A stretch of DNA of 64,000 nt from Mesorhizobium sp. ZC-5 (GCF_025753855.1 NZ_JAOWPT010000001.1:523001-587000), one strand, 5' to 3'. Counted from the stretch's first letter, positions 8,848 through 19,066 are shown. Notes: a model not told the origin generated them from the sequence alone. Numbers and translations: made by a program.

Positions 8848-9231
8848 ATGCGCTCTTTAACGATCAAGGCGGCACTTGCCGCACTCCTCCTTTCCACCCT
8901 CTCGACGACAGCCTTCGCGGCCACGGGCGATCATTTCCAGGGCCGTTCTCCGAACATCGCCGGAGGTGATGCCAGCCCCGGCTATTCCACCTATGCGCCC
9001 AATGGCCAGCTTGATGCGGTTCTTGCGGATCTGCGCGACGCCAACACCCGCATCGCCTATGACCGCAGCCACGGCCTGATCACCGCACATCAGGCCAACC
9101 GCTTGCACGCCGAGGACGCGATGATCCGCCGCGAAGCTGTCGCCATGAATGCCAGGGATGGCGGCGCCATACCCATGGGGCAATATCACCGGCTGATGTC
9201 GCAGGTCGACACACTCCAGCACCAGCTGTAG
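8848..9231 (+). CDS. small secreted hypothetical protein
   Basis: A 127-residue protein with a clear signal peptide (MRSLTIKAALAALLLSTLSTTAFA, read in part) cleaved near residues 24-25. The mature part has no cysteines. It is helical, Ala/Arg/His-rich, with paired segments DAVLADLRDANTRIAYDRS and LITAHQANRLHAEDAMIRREA that look like a two-helix hairpin. I recognise no named family. A 203-base upstream gap holds its promoter region. It is probably periplasmic. Confidence 0.7.
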   Translation: MRSLTIKAALAALLLSTLSTTAFAATGDHFQGRSPNIAGGDASPGYSTYAPNGQLDAVLADLRDANTRIAYDRSHGLITAHQANRLHAEDAMIRREAVAMNARDGGAIPMGQYHRLMSQVDTLQHQL

Positions 9232-9393
9232 TCGCGTTCCAGCCGATCGCGGCAACGACGCTCCCGGGGCAATACGGGGGCGTCGTTGCGATTGAGATGG
9301 CGCGTATGGAATGCTTCGAACACGTTGACTGCACTTGCGATTGCCCGCCAGTTGGTATCCTCTCGCCCGGTTTTTGCAAAAGCAGGATTCGCC

Positions 9394-10878
9394 ATGTCGT
9401 TCGCCAAGCTCGATGACCATCTCCACAAGATCGAGGCGCTGGAGCACGCGCTGGCCATTCTCGGCGCCGATGAGGCGACCCACATGGCGGTCGGCGGCGG
9501 CGAGAAGCGGGCCGAGGCGATGTCGACGCTTGCCGGCATCCATCATCGGCAGGCGACGGCGCCGGAGATCGCCGACTGGATCGCCGCGGCGGAGGAGGAG
9601 ACGCTGAACGAAGAGCAGCAGGCAGCGCTGCGCGAACTGAAGCGCGACTACATCAATCATACCTGCCTGCCGGCGGAGTTCGTCGAGCGCCAGACCATCG
9701 CGCGCATGCGTTCCGAGCAGTTGTGGCGCGACCTGCGTGCCAAGAACGACTGGGCCGGTTTCCTGCCGGCGCTCGAAGGCGTCATCGCCCTGGTGCGCGA
9801 GGAGGCCGAATTGCGCGCCGGCGTGCTCGGTCTCGATCCCTACGACGCGCTGATGGAGCAATACGACCCCGGCAACCGCGCCGCCGACATTGCTCCGGTG
9901 TTCGACGAGTTGAAGACATTTCTGAAGGGGTTCGTGCCGGAGGCGCTGGCGGTGCAGGAAGAGCGGCTGGCCAAGGCGCCCGGGCGCCCGCTTGCCGGAC
10001 CTTATGCGATCGACAGGCAGCGTGAGCTCGGCCTTGCCATGATGGGCGCCATCGGCTTCGACTTCACCCACGGCAGCCTGTCGGTGTCGCACCATCCGTT
10101 CTGTGGCGGCGTGCCCACCGATGTGCGCATCACCACACGCTACAAGACCAGCGATTTCCTGTCTGCCCTGATGGGCGTGCTGCACGAGACCGGGCACGCA
10201 CTTTATGAGCAGAACCTGCCGAAGCAGTGGTCGCACTGGCCTCTCGGGAAGGCACGCGGCATGGCGATGCACGAGAGCCAGAGCCTGTTCGTCGAGAAGC
10301 AGATCGGCCGCAATCCGGCCTTCTGGCAATGGGCGCTGCCGCTGGTCGGCCAGCATCTCGGCGAGACATGGAGTCTGGAAGACATCCTGCCGCACGTCCA
10401 TCACGTCGAGCGCGGGCTGATCCGTGTCGATGCCGATGAGGTCACCTATCCGCTACACGTCATCCTGCGCTTCGAACTCGAGCGCGACCTGGTTGCTGGC
10501 CGGCTCAACGCCGTCGACCTGCCGGAGGCCTGGGATGCCAAGATGCGCGACTATCTCAGCCTCTCGACCATCGACAATCCCGCCGACGGCCCGATGCAGG
10601 ACGTCCACTGGCCGGGCGGCGCCTTCGGCTATTTCCCGTCCTATACGCTCGGCGCCATGATGGCAGCCCAGCAATGGGCTGCGCTGAAGAAGGAGCATCC
10701 CTCGGCCGACGACGGTCTCGCCAACGGCAGGTTCGAGCCGATAGCCGACTGGCGGCGGCAGAAGATCTGGTCGCAGGCGTCGCGCCATTCGACGCCGGAG
10801 CTGCTCGAGCGCGCCACCGGCGAAAAACTCGACGCCGCACACTTCACCGCGCATCTCAAGGCGCGCTACGGCGCTTAG
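9394..10878 (+). CDS. carboxypeptidase M32 (thermostable carboxypeptidase Taq family)
   Basis: A 494-residue metallopeptidase. The zinc motif HETGH (about residue 265, VLHETGHALYEQNL) matches the HExxH of family M32, and the downstream MHESQSLFVEKQIGR segment supplies the third ligand Glu. The length is normal for the family, which removes C-terminal residues with broad specificity (not after Pro). The ATG at 9394 is chosen over upstream frame extension because the family begins with a short MSFAKLDDHLHKIEAL-like helix. It stands alone and ends convergent with the DUF1304 gene. Confidence 0.93.
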   Translation: MSFAKLDDHLHKIEALEHALAILGADEATHMAVGGGEKRAEAMSTLAGIHHRQATAPEIADWIAAAEEETLNEEQQAALRELKRDYINHTCLPAEFVERQTIARMRSEQLWRDLRAKNDWAGFLPALEGVIALVREEAELRAGVLGLDPYDALMEQYDPGNRAADIAPVFDELKTFLKGFVPEALAVQEERLAKAPGRPLAGPYAIDRQRELGLAMMGAIGFDFTHGSLSVSHHPFCGGVPTDVRITTRYKTSDFLSALMGVLHETGHALYEQNLPKQWSHWPLGKARGMAMHESQSLFVEKQIGRNPAFWQWALPLVGQHLGETWSLEDILPHVHHVERGLIRVDADEVTYPLHVILRFELERDLVAGRLNAVDLPEAWDAKMRDYLSLSTIDNPADGPMQDVHWPGGAFGYFPSYTLGAMMAAQQWAALKKEHPSADDGLANGRFEPIADWRRQKIWSQASRHSTPELLERATGEKLDAAHFTAHLKARYGA

Positions 10879-10962
10879 TTGATTGATGTTCGGCACGCTT
10901 GCTCCGTCGACACTCATCGGCAGCATTCCATCGCCCGTCGTAACAGGCGTTTCCGCGCGCGA

Positions 10963-11316
10963 TCAGAATCCCGCACACAGCGCCAGCAAGGCGAGCGCGG
11001 CCGGCAGCGCCTGCACGAACAGGATGCGCCTACTCACGGTCGCGGCGCCGAACACGCCCGCGACGATGACGCAAGCGAGGAAGAACACCTTCACCGCAAA
11101 TCCGCCCTCGCCGAGATAAAGTCCCCAGGCCAGTCCTGCCACGAGAAAACCGTTGTAGAGCCCCTGGTTGGCGGCAATCGCCTTCGATGCTGCGGCGAAT
11201 TCAGCGGTGGTGCCGAACGTCTTGCGCCCGAGCGGCTGATCCCAGGCGATCATTTCCAGATACATGAAATAGAGATGCAGGACGGCGACCACGCCAATCA
11301 GGACATTCGCGAGCAT
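10963..11316 (-). CDS. DUF1304 four-helix membrane protein
   Basis: A 117-residue protein with four hydrophobic helices. HLYFMYLEMIAWDQPLGRKTFG near the N terminus and NQGLYNGFLVAGLAWGL in the middle are the diagnostic DUF1304 segments. The family is widespread and without proven function. It is monocistronic, on the minus strand between the M32 peptidase (convergent) and the ABC transporter. Confidence 0.85.
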   Translation of the reverse strand: MLANVLIGVVAVLHLYFMYLEMIAWDQPLGRKTFGTTAEFAAASKAIAANQGLYNGFLVAGLAWGLYLGEGGFAVKVFFLACVIVAGVFGAATVSRRILFVQALPAALALLALCAGF

Positions 11317-11390
11317 TTTCCCCTCCCCAGTGCATCTTCAGCTTTCCGCATCAGTGCACACCGAGCAACTTTGCAGCAAGTAGGGAATGA

Positions 11391-13190
11391 CTACTCCGCC
11401 GCGCCCTGAAAGGCGCTGGCGCCGGTGTCGAACTGCAGCTTGGCCAACCGCGCATAGATGCCGCCCTTCTTGACCAGGCTGCGGTGGGTGCCTTCCTCGA
11501 CGATGCGCCCGTCCTCGATCACCAGGATGCGGTCAGCCTTGAGCACGGTCGCAAGCCGGTGCGCAATCACGATGGTGGTGCGCCCTTGCATCAGGTGCTC
11601 CAGCGCCGTCTGCACCAGCGTCTCGCTTTCGGCGTCGAGAGCCGAGGTTGCCTCGTCGAGCAGCAGGATCGGCGCGTCGCGCAAGATGGCGCGGGCGATC
11701 GCGACGCGCTGCCGCTGGCCGCCGGAAAGCGTCACGCCCTTTTCGCCGACCTGCGTGTCGTAGCCTTTTTCGAGTTTCAGGATGAATTCGTCGGCAAGTG
11801 CGGCCTTGGCCGCCGCTTCGATATCGGCGCTGTCCGCGCCCGGCCGGCCGAAGCCGATGTTGTCGCCAGCCGTCGCGGCGAAAATGGTGACGTCCTGCGG
11901 CACGATCGCCACGCGGTCGCGCACCACCTCCGGATCCGCCTCGCGCACGTCGACGCCGTCGACGAGGACGGCGCCCGAATCCGGGTCATAGAAGCGCAGG
12001 ATCAGCGAGAAGATGGTGCTTTTTCCGGCGCCTGACGGGCCGACGATGGCAACCGTCTCGCCAGGTTTCACAGAGAAGCTAAGCCCATGCACCGCGGCGC
12101 GGTCGGGCCGTACCGGATAGGAGAAGGAGACGCCGCGGAATTCGACTGCGCCTTTTGCGGTCGTCGGCAACGGTTTCGGCTGCGCGGGTGCTGCGATCGC
12201 AGGTTGTTCGGCCAGCAGTTCGGTCAGCCGCTCGGCGGCACCCGCGGCCTGGCTGAGTTCGCCCCAGACCTCCGACAAAGCGCCCAGCGCTCCCGCCGCG
12301 AACACCGAATAGAGCAGGAACTGGCCGAGCGTGCCCGGAGAGATCGCACCCGAAAGCACGTCGCGCGACCCGAACCACAACACGGCGACGACCGACGCGA
12401 AAATTGTGAAGATGGCGAAGAAGGTGAGGAACGAGCGGGCGAACACCGATTGCCGCGCCGCCTGGAAGGCCTGCTCCACCGCGCCGCCGAACTTGTCCGT
12501 CACCAGTCTCTCGTTGGTGAACGCCTGCAAGGTGCGCACCGAGCCCACCTGCTCGCTTGCATAGGCTGCGGCATTGGCGAGCGTGTCCTGCGCCAGCCGC
12601 GATTTTCGCCGCACCGAGCGCCCGAACGCGACCAGCGGCAGCACGATTACCGGGATGGCGGCGATCACCAGGCCGGAGAGCTTGGGGCTGGTCACCACCA
12701 TCATGGCGACCGCGCCCAGCCCGAGGATGATGTTGCGCAGCGCGACCGACGCGGTGGCGCCCACCGCCGACTTGATCTGCGTCGCGTCGGCGGTCAGTCG
12801 CGAGACGATCTCGCCGGATTGCGTATGGTCGAAGAAGGCGGGCGAAAGCCGCGTCACATGGGCGAACACATCGCGGCGCAGATCCGCCACCACCCGCTCG
12901 CCGAGCGTGATGACGAAATAGTAGCGCCCGGCCGACGCCAGCGCCAGCACCGCGGCAATCACCACCAGCATGGAGAAATAATTGGCGATGAAGGTCGAAT
13001 CCGACGTCGAGAACCCGTGGTCGATCATCCGGCGCACCGCCAGCGGCAGCGTCAGCGTCGTTGCGGCGGCAAGCACCAGGAAGACGACGGCCCACGCCAC
13101 CATCGCGCGATAGCGCATCAGATAGGGCAGCAGCCGTTGCAGCGGCCGCAGCGAGCGTCGCCGTTCGTCCTCAGCCTTGGCGTCTGCCAT
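11391..13190 (-). CDS. ABC transporter, fused permease and ATPase (MsbA-like half-transporter)
   Basis: A 599-residue exporter half-transporter. Six membrane helices occupy about residues 25-310. The ATPase domain follows, with Walker A GPSGAGKS (about 385), Q-loop IVPQDVTIF, signature LSGGQ, Walker B ILLLDEATSALD, and the H-loop in IVIAHRLAT. It works as a homodimer, probably exporting lipids or hydrophobic compounds. The start at 13190 gives MADAKAEDERRRSLRPL; an upstream in-frame ATG only adds nine residues. It is transcribed divergently from rpmE, a conserved arrangement in rhizobia as far as I recall. Confidence 0.92.
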   Translation of the reverse strand: MADAKAEDERRRSLRPLQRLLPYLMRYRAMVAWAVVFLVLAAATTLTLPLAVRRMIDHGFSTSDSTFIANYFSMLVVIAAVLALASAGRYYFVITLGERVVADLRRDVFAHVTRLSPAFFDHTQSGEIVSRLTADATQIKSAVGATASVALRNIILGLGAVAMMVVTSPKLSGLVIAAIPVIVLPLVAFGRSVRRKSRLAQDTLANAAAYASEQVGSVRTLQAFTNERLVTDKFGGAVEQAFQAARQSVFARSFLTFFAIFTIFASVVAVLWFGSRDVLSGAISPGTLGQFLLYSVFAAGALGALSEVWGELSQAAGAAERLTELLAEQPAIAAPAQPKPLPTTAKGAVEFRGVSFSYPVRPDRAAVHGLSFSVKPGETVAIVGPSGAGKSTIFSLILRFYDPDSGAVLVDGVDVREADPEVVRDRVAIVPQDVTIFAATAGDNIGFGRPGADSADIEAAAKAALADEFILKLEKGYDTQVGEKGVTLSGGQRQRVAIARAILRDAPILLLDEATSALDAESETLVQTALEHLMQGRTTIVIAHRLATVLKADRILVIEDGRIVEEGTHRSLVKKGGIYARLAKLQFDTGASAFQGAAE

Positions 13191-13281
13191 CCCGGTTTCC
13201 CTGGGCCATTGTCGCACGTTCGAAATGCGGCAGCGGCCTTGTGCTTCATTTTAGGCTGATGTATAGGCCAGCCAACCGATT

Positions 13282-13320
13282 TTGAAGCCGTACCTTCCTA
13301 CAGGCGCGGCTTCAAGTTTT
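13282..13320 (+). promoter_or_regulatory. hairpin with T-run in the rpmE leader (candidate attenuator)
   Basis: Perfect 9-base arms TTGAAGCCG (13282-13290) and CGGCTTCAA (13307-13315) flank a 16-base loop and are followed at once by GTTTTTG. This is shaped like an intrinsic terminator placed about 60 bases before the rpmE start and downstream of the likely promoter, so it could attenuate rpmE. Autogenous leaders are known for L31 in other bacterial groups; this one is inferred only. Confidence 0.45.
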
Positions 13321-13377
13321 TGAGAGTGGGTGACATCGCCGCAGGCGCGTCTCGCCCGGAGCTTCAGGACAAGACCG

Positions 13378-13599
13378 ATGAAAGCCGACATCCATCCGAA
13401 CTATCACACCATCAAAGTCGTCATGACCGATGGCACCGAATACGAGACCCGCTCCACCTACGGCAAGGAGGGCGATACGCTCAACCTCGATATCGACCCG
13501 AACACGCATCCGGCCTGGACCGGCGGCCAGCAGAACCTGCTCGACCGCGGCGGCCGCCTGTCGAAGTTCAAGAAGCGCTACGAAGGCCTCAGCATGTAG
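13378..13599 (+). CDS. rpmE: 50S ribosomal protein L31
   Basis: A 73-residue bL31. It begins [19 protein letters not shown] and has the [21 protein letters not shown] segment typical of the alphaproteobacterial form. The CxxC zinc ligands of canonical L31 are absent, so this is the zinc-independent version. The start at 13378 is fixed by homology; a longer frame upstream is not plausible. A strong intrinsic terminator follows 34 bases after the stop. Confidence 0.96.
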   Translation: MKADIHPNYHTIKVVMTDGTEYETRSTYGKEGDTLNLDIDPNTHPAWTGGQQNLLDRGGRLSKFKKRYEGLSM

Positions 13600-13633
13600 G
13601 CCAAGCGGCCAAGATCGTTCCGCGATTTTAGAG

Positions 13634-13659
13634 AAACCCGCCATTTTGGCGGGTTTTTT
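13634..13659 (+). terminator. intrinsic terminator of rpmE
   Basis: AAACCCGCC, loop ATTTT region, GGCGGGTTTTTT: a 6-9 bp GC-rich stem followed by six T, 34 bases after the rpmE stop codon. Confidence 0.85.
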
Positions 13660-13752
13660 GTTAAGCAGCGCGTCGATTCCTGCCCGTTTGTTCGATGGCT
13701 CCGGCCTCGCATCCGCAGGCAGCGCCCTTATATGCGTCGCAGGAGGTGCATT

Positions 13753-13914
13753 ATGAAAGATCCATATTCCGGCATGGCGACGGGCATCGCGGTCGGCATC
13801 GGCTTGGGTGCGGCCATCGGCGCGGCGATGGACAATGTTTCGATGGGCATAGCGATCGGTATTGCCATCGGTGCCGGGCTGGGCGGCGCGTTCAACGCCT
13901 ACCGCGACCGCTGA
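13753..13914 (+). CDS. small glycine-zipper membrane protein
   Basis: A 53-residue protein, MKDPYSGMATGIAVGIGLG onwards, with repeated GxxxG spacing (GIAVGIGLGAAIGAAM and GIAIGIAIGAGLGGAF) separated by one Asp-Asn turn, so two close-packed membrane helices. The start is supported by an excellent Shine-Dalgarno AGGAGGT at 13741-13747. No function is known. It may be expressed at high level given the ribosome site. Confidence 0.75.
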   Translation: MKDPYSGMATGIAVGIGLGAAIGAAMDNVSMGIAIGIAIGAGLGGAFNAYRDR

Positions 13915-13951
13915 TCAGCCGGAGCCTGTTCTCTCCGGCCGCACCAAAACC

Positions 13952-15028
13952 TCACAACGCCTGTCGCTTTGCCCGCTCGATGGCATGTTCGATCAGGTGG
14001 TCGACCAGCGTTCCATAGGCAACGCCGCTGGCGTCAAGCAGCTTGGGATACATGCTGATATTGGTGAAGCCGGGAATGGTGTTGACCTCGTTGACCAGAG
14101 CGCTGCCGTCGGTGCGCACGAAGAAATCGACCCGCGCCATGCCTTCGCAGCCGAGCGCCAGAAAAGCCCGTCGCGACATGTCCTGCAGCTGCCGCGTCAG
14201 GCTGTCGGGCAATTCGGCGGGAATGCGCAGCGCCGCCCCGTCAGCGTCGATATATTTGGCCTCGTAGGTGTAGAAGCCGTGGCTGGCGGCAGGCGCGATT
14301 TCGCCCGCTACGGACACGGTCAGCGTGCCGTCGAGGTTCTCCAGCACACCGAGTTCGATCTCGCGGCCCGCCACGAACTCTTCGACCAGCACCTTGCGGT
14401 CGTGGCGCAGCGCTTCGGCCAATGCTGCCTGGAACGCGTCGGCGCTCGCGGCCTTGCTCACGCCGACCGATGATCCCTGGCGTGCCGGCTTGACGAAGAC
14501 CGGCGAACCCAGCTCCTGCGTTATGGCCTCGAAGGACACGGCATCACCCGCCCGCACGGTCACGGATCTCGCCACCGGCAACCCGGTCTCGCGCAGCAGC
14601 CGCTTGGCCACGTCCTTGTCCATCGCCGCAGCCGAGCCCAGCACGCTCGACCCTACGAAGGGCACCCCAGCCACTTCCGCGAGCCCCTGTACGGAACCGT
14701 CCTCGCCGAACGGTCCATGCAGCACCGGGAACAGCACATCTATCCTGGGCAATTCGTGCGCCGTTCCATTCTTCGGCAAAGCCAGAAGGCGTCCGTTGCC
14801 GCCGGGCAGCAGGCTGATTTCGGTTCCGCCGTCCGGAACGGCCGGCAGCGTGCCGTCATCGCCAAGCTCGGCCAGAAACCATTGGCCGCGTCGGTTGATG
14901 CCGATCGGCGCGATCTCATATTTCGAGGCGTCGATTGCCTTGACGACGTTGCTCGCGGAAAGAATGGAAACGTCATGCTCGGCGGAACGTCCGCCGAAAA
15001 GCACCGCGATGCGTCGTCTCGTCGTCAT
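13952..15028 (-). CDS. ddl: D-alanine--D-alanine ligase
   Basis: A 358-residue ATP-grasp enzyme joining two D-Ala for peptidoglycan precursors. It shows the N-terminal IAVLFGGRSAEHDVSILSA motif, HGPFGEDGSVQG (about 115), KPARQGSSVGVSKA (about 190), the ARVDFFVRTDG and LVNEVNTIPGFTNISMYPK segments with metal and D-Ala ligands. The start at 15028 places MTTRRR directly before the FGG motif. Located away from the mra/mur cluster, so possibly a second ligase (DdlA-type) in this genome. Confidence 0.94.
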   Translation of the reverse strand: MTTRRRIAVLFGGRSAEHDVSILSASNVVKAIDASKYEIAPIGINRRGQWFLAELGDDGTLPAVPDGGTEISLLPGGNGRLLALPKNGTAHELPRIDVLFPVLHGPFGEDGSVQGLAEVAGVPFVGSSVLGSAAAMDKDVAKRLLRETGLPVARSVTVRAGDAVSFEAITQELGSPVFVKPARQGSSVGVSKAASADAFQAALAEALRHDRKVLVEEFVAGREIELGVLENLDGTLTVSVAGEIAPAASHGFYTYEAKYIDADGAALRIPAELPDSLTRQLQDMSRRAFLALGCEGMARVDFFVRTDGSALVNEVNTIPGFTNISMYPKLLDASGVAYGTLVDHLIEHAIERAKRQAL

Positions 15029-15163
15029 GGATGTTTTTCCCCCTGCGTTGGACGTACCCGCCACCCCACGGCGCGATTCACCCGTCCTGATTGCTCATGA
15101 AATCGAACTTATCTGTGGCGGCGCTTCAAGGGTCGCGGAACAGAACAATTTTGCAGGCGGTCG

Positions 15164-15481
15164 TCAGGCTTGGTCGTTGGACTTATGGCCCTTGCGATCG
15201 GAATGGCCGAGATCGCGCGTCGGATCGATGACGTCACGCACCAGTTGTTTCAGCTGGGCGGCTTCGGGAAAACCGCCGTCGCGCTTGCGCTCCCAGATCA
15301 ATTGATCGTTGCAGGTGACGGTGAAGACGCCACCGGTGCCCGGCACCAGCGTGACCTCGCCGAGCTCCGTGCCAAAGGTCGACAGCAGCTCCTGTGCCAT
15401 CCAGGCTGCACGCAGCAACCATATGCACTGCGTGCAATAGGTGATGCGGATCTGCGGCAAACCTTGGGCGGCGTCGCTCAT
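15164..15481 (-). CDS. SelT/SelW/SelH (Rdx) family protein
   Basis: A 105-residue thioredoxin-like protein. [21 protein letters not shown] carries the CxxC motif at about residues 16-19 as CTQC, and [27 protein letters not shown] is the family's second half. Members are small redox proteins related to selenoprotein W with Cys in place of selenocysteine. Its ATG overlaps the stop of yebC by four bases (ATGA), so it is translationally coupled to YebC. Confidence 0.88.
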   Translation of the reverse strand: MSDAAQGLPQIRITYCTQCIWLLRAAWMAQELLSTFGTELGEVTLVPGTGGVFTVTCNDQLIWERKRDGGFPEAAQLKQLVRDVIDPTRDLGHSDRKGHKSNDQA

Positions 15482-16227
15482 GCCGCGCTGAGCTTGGCCA
15501 GCGTCTCGTCGTCGACCTCGAAATTGGCATAGACGTTCTGCACGTCGTCGTCGTCTTCGAGCGTGGCGACCAGCTTCATCAGCGACTGCGCGCGGTCCTC
15601 GTCGACCGGCACGTTGTTCTGCGGCCGCCAGATCACCTTCACCGTCTCGGCCTCGCCGAGCGCGGCTTCCAGCGCCTTCGACACGTCGCCGATGTTTTCG
15701 AAGGCGCAGATGATGGTGTGCCCGTCCTCGTCGGACGAAACGTCGTCGGCGCCGGCCTCGATCGCCGCGTCCATCACCTTGTCGGCGCTGCCGGCCTTGG
15801 GCAGATAGTGGATCTCGCCGACGCGGTCCCACATGAACGACACCGAGCCGGTTTCGCCCATCGCCCCGCCGGCCTTAGTGAAGGCGGCGCGCACATTGGA
15901 GGCGGAGCGGTTGCGGTTGTCGGTCAGCGCCTCGACGATGACGGCGACGCCGCCCGGGCCGTAACCCTCATAGCGCACTTCTTCGTAATTTTCCGCATCA
16001 CCGCCGGTCGCCTTGTTGATGGCGCGCTGGATGTTGTCCTTCGGCATCGACTCCGCCTTGGCGTTCTGGACGGCGAGGCGCAGGCGCGGGTTCATCGCCG
16101 GGTCGGGCAGGCCCTGCTTGGCGGCTACGGTGATTTCACGCGCAAGCTTGGAAAACATCTTCGAGCGGACGGCATCCTGCCGCCCCTTGCGGTGCATGAT
16201 ATTCTTGAACTGTGAATGGCCGGCCAT
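15478..16227 (-). CDS. yebC: YebC/PmpR family transcriptional/translation regulator
   Basis: A 249-residue protein starting [19 protein letters not shown], the family's invariant start, with [19 protein letters not shown] and [15 protein letters not shown] downstream. The family is annotated as transcriptional regulators (PmpR) and more recently as a factor helping ribosomes at proline-rich stretches; efp is in the same window but 11 kb away. A TATATA-like element at about 16269-16274 on the minus strand could be its -10 box. The coupled Rdx gene follows. Longer upstream frame is spurious. Confidence 0.95.
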   Translation of the reverse strand: MAGHSQFKNIMHRKGRQDAVRSKMFSKLAREITVAAKQGLPDPAMNPRLRLAVQNAKAESMPKDNIQRAINKATGGDAENYEEVRYEGYGPGGVAVIVEALTDNRNRSASNVRAAFTKAGGAMGETGSVSFMWDRVGEIHYLPKAGSADKVMDAAIEAGADDVSSDEDGHTIICAFENIGDVSKALEAALGEAETVKVIWRPQNNVPVDEDRAQSLMKLVATLEDDDDVQNVYANFEVDDETLAKLSAA

Positions 16228-16305
16228 GGAGCCCCTGTAACGAAAATCGGGAGGTTCGGGATGGCGCGCTATATAAATAAATCGCCGGCAAAGGTCCAGC
16301 CGGAC

Positions 16306-16343
16306 ACGCCTCGCGAAAGCGCAGTTATGCTTTCGCGAGGCGT
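16306..16343. repeat. 15-bp perfect inverted repeat, 8-base loop
   Basis: Arms ACGCCTCGCGAAAGC and its exact complement enclose GCAGTTAT. It lies 22 bases downstream of the penicillin-acylase stop and about 80 bases upstream of yebC, both on the minus strand. There is no T-run, so it could be a Rho-helper or mRNA 3'-protecting hairpin rather than a classic terminator. Confidence 0.75.
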
Positions 16344-16364
16344 CGTCGATATTTCCTGGACCGA

Positions 16365-18794
16365 TCAGTCGTTGCCGGGTGTCAGGGTGATGCGCGTGCT
16401 CGCGGCCCTTTCGATCGCCTCGCGCGAATAAAGCAGCGGCACGTAATCGCCGGTCAGCCAGTAGGGCGCCAGGTCCCTGTAGTGCGGGCTGAACGGGTCG
16501 CCGGACTGTCCGGGCGTGTTGATCGTCCGGCTGTTGTCCCAATCGCCTACATCCAGGACCATGCGGAATGACGCTCCCGATCTCAGCGAGAAGTCCGGAT
16601 AGTAGCTCGCCGCATGGGGCGTGGTCGAAGACCCGGACATCGCCCACGGACCGACGGTCAGTTGCTCCTGCATCGGCTTCGAGACGATGGGCGCCAGCTC
16701 GTGGCGGAAGACGGCACGGTGCAGATCGCCCCAGCGCCAGCTGGCAACCTCGTTGCCGAGCAGCCCCTTGAGCTCCTCAACCGCCGCGGCAAGGCTCTCG
16801 GTGACGATCTTGTTCCTGGCATTCTCCGCGTCGTCGCCCAGTCTCCTGTCGGGCGACGAAAGCAGATCCACGGCTGCGGTGGCACTCCCCTTGCCCATGG
16901 TGTCGCGGGCGTCTTCCGGCACGACATAGGAGATGACGGTCTTGGCCAGATGCCTGTCGATCCACATCTCGTAGATCGCGGCTGCCGCGCTGTCGATGTC
17001 AGCGGAACCGTTCCAGGCTTTCAGCAGTTCCACCGCCTTGCGCAGGTCCGGATTGGCGTTGTCCGGCTCAGGCAGCACCTTGACCAGATCGAGCGCCCGC
17101 ACGGCGAGCTTGTTCATGTCGTCGTTCTGGAGCTTCATCGAATCGGCGAGCGTTACCTTGTCGTTGCCGCTCAGCACTTCGGCGATGCGCTCATACCGGG
17201 ACGGATCGGCCCATTCGAAACCGACCTTGCGTTCCTTCACCGGATAATCGTCCGGAAGGTTCATCTGGTTCGCGGTGGCGAACCATCCTTTTTCCGGATT
17301 GTAGCTGCTGGGCAGATCCTCCCGCTTGAGGAAACCCCATTCATAGCGGCCGTCGCCTGGAACCGGCAGCAATCCGTCCCAGTTCTTGCGGGCCGGCGTC
17401 ATCGCCGCCGCAACCCAGCCGATATTGCCCTGCGTATCGGCATAGACCTGGTTCTCGGAAGGTGCCGAGAACCTGTCCATGGCGGATAGAAAATCATCCC
17501 AGTTCTTTGCCGTCATGTAATCGGACGAGCCGAAATAGGCGGAGGTGCCGGCTTCTGCCCAGACCGAACGCAATGCAAACGCGCGGCCGTTTTCCTCATC
17601 CACCTGCAGGATCGGGCCGTGCCTGGTGAACTTCATGGTCACCTTCCTGGGTTCACCGTCCTTGACCGGTATCGTGTCCTCGACGACCTCCATGTCCGCC
17701 CAGCCGCCATTGTATTTGTACTGGTTGGGATTTTCGGGATTGAGCTCGTAGACGTAGACATCCTCCTGATCGACCGAAAAGATGGTCAGGCCGAAGGCGA
17801 TCGTGCCGTTGTGCCCGATGGAAATGCCCGGCAGCGCGGGTTCGCCGGCGCCGATCACCGACATGTTCGGGGTGTTCAGGTGAACGATGTAGCGCAGCGA
17901 AGGCGCGCTGTGATTGCGGTGGGGGTCGTTGGCCAGTATCGGCCGGCCCGTTGCCGTGCGCGACGGCGCGACGACCCAGTTGTTCGAACCGATATTGTCC
18001 GTATTCCACTCAGCCTGGTCCAGGAACGGCCATGGATCGTAAACATCGGTGCGCTTTTCCGGCGCTTCGAATTTCACCGGCTGGGTGGCGAGATCGTAAT
18101 CCTTGAGGACATCGGCCGGAATGACGCAAGGGTCGAGACCCTCCGGAACCTGCGGCTGCCAATCCGGCTCCAGCTTGCTGCGCAGCCGGTCGGCATCGAC
18201 GCTCGACTTGCAGGTGACCAATGCCCTTTTCACTTCCGAGCTGGCGTTGCGCGTCAGCCCGTGACTGCGAATGCGCACGACATCTTCCGGGCCCCACAGG
18301 ACCGGCCTGGAACCACTCAGCGAGAATTCGATCGGCGTCGGTTTCTCGCCGGCCAGGACTTCGCCCACATAGGCGTTGACGCCGGCAACAAACGCTTCTG
18401 CAAAGCCCTTTGCGTTGGGGCCGTAGGATGCCCATTCCTTGTCGATGTCGCCCCGATACAGGAAAAGCCGTGCGGCGCGATCCTGATCGGTATAGGCTTC
18501 GCCAAAACTTTCGGAGAGGAGCCCAAGGCCGCGCTTGCGCCACAGATCGATCTGCCACAGGCGATCGCGCGCCGCGTTGTATCCTTGCAGGAACAGCGCG
18601 TCCTGGTCGCTTTTCGCGTAGATATGGGCAATCCCCCAATGATCTACGATGATCTCGGCGGGTTCCTTCAGTCCGGAGACTTCACCCGATTCCGCGCGGA
18701 CCGCGCTTGAGAAATCAGCAAGGGCCGGCTTGGTCAGTCCACCTGTCAAACCCAGCGCCAGAAGCGCGGTTGCAACGATATCAAGAGAGCGCAC
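16365..18794 (-). CDS. penicillin acylase family (Ntn) amidohydrolase precursor
   Basis: An 809-residue periplasmic precursor. A signal peptide ([17 protein letters not shown], ending near KPALA) is followed by the alpha subunit with [18 protein letters not shown] and [24 protein letters not shown] (read in part). Mid-protein [17 protein letters not shown] contains the nucleophile Ser that becomes the beta-subunit N terminus after self-cleavage; LANDPHR and a terminal [14 protein letters not shown] follow. Substrates could be penicillins or N-acyl-homoserine lactones. I prefer GTG at 18794 over ATG at 18854 because GGGAGGAACC sits just before it and the signal peptide then begins properly. 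Confidence 0.9.
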   Translation of the reverse strand: MRSLDIVATALLALGLTGGLTKPALADFSSAVRAESGEVSGLKEPAEIIVDHWGIAHIYAKSDQDALFLQGYNAARDRLWQIDLWRKRGLGLLSESFGEAYTDQDRAARLFLYRGDIDKEWASYGPNAKGFAEAFVAGVNAYVGEVLAGEKPTPIEFSLSGSRPVLWGPEDVVRIRSHGLTRNASSEVKRALVTCKSSVDADRLRSKLEPDWQPQVPEGLDPCVIPADVLKDYDLATQPVKFEAPEKRTDVYDPWPFLDQAEWNTDNIGSNNWVVAPSRTATGRPILANDPHRNHSAPSLRYIVHLNTPNMSVIGAGEPALPGISIGHNGTIAFGLTIFSVDQEDVYVYELNPENPNQYKYNGGWADMEVVEDTIPVKDGEPRKVTMKFTRHGPILQVDEENGRAFALRSVWAEAGTSAYFGSSDYMTAKNWDDFLSAMDRFSAPSENQVYADTQGNIGWVAAAMTPARKNWDGLLPVPGDGRYEWGFLKREDLPSSYNPEKGWFATANQMNLPDDYPVKERKVGFEWADPSRYERIAEVLSGNDKVTLADSMKLQNDDMNKLAVRALDLVKVLPEPDNANPDLRKAVELLKAWNGSADIDSAAAAIYEMWIDRHLAKTVISYVVPEDARDTMGKGSATAAVDLLSSPDRRLGDDAENARNKIVTESLAAAVEELKGLLGNEVASWRWGDLHRAVFRHELAPIVSKPMQEQLTVGPWAMSGSSTTPHAASYYPDFSLRSGASFRMVLDVGDWDNSRTINTPGQSGDPFSPHYRDLAPYWLTGDYVPLLYSREAIERAASTRITLTPGND

Positions 18795-19066
18795 GGTTCC
18801 TCCCGGTCTCCCCCCGTATTCCGGCGTATCCGACGATCCCCGACGTTTCAACACGAATGCGGGCGTGGGCCTACAGGCTCGAAGTTCTGGCCTACTTCTG
18901 ATTGAAGCCGCGAGAAGCCTTTTGGGCCTACCTCGGACTTATGCCAGTGTGGACCTGGCGCCTCGCGAAAACGTGACTACGCGCTTTCCGCGCTTCACGG
19001 CAATACTCGCAGGAGCCCGGTCGCCGCGGTCGGGCGGACATGCCGCCTCTCGCGCCGGAGACCGCC

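Noticed and set aside
12087-13259. 390-residue plus-strand frame across the ABC transporter
   Set aside because: Antisense shadow: composition dominated by His/Arg/Asp, no motif; the minus-strand gene has complete ABC signatures.
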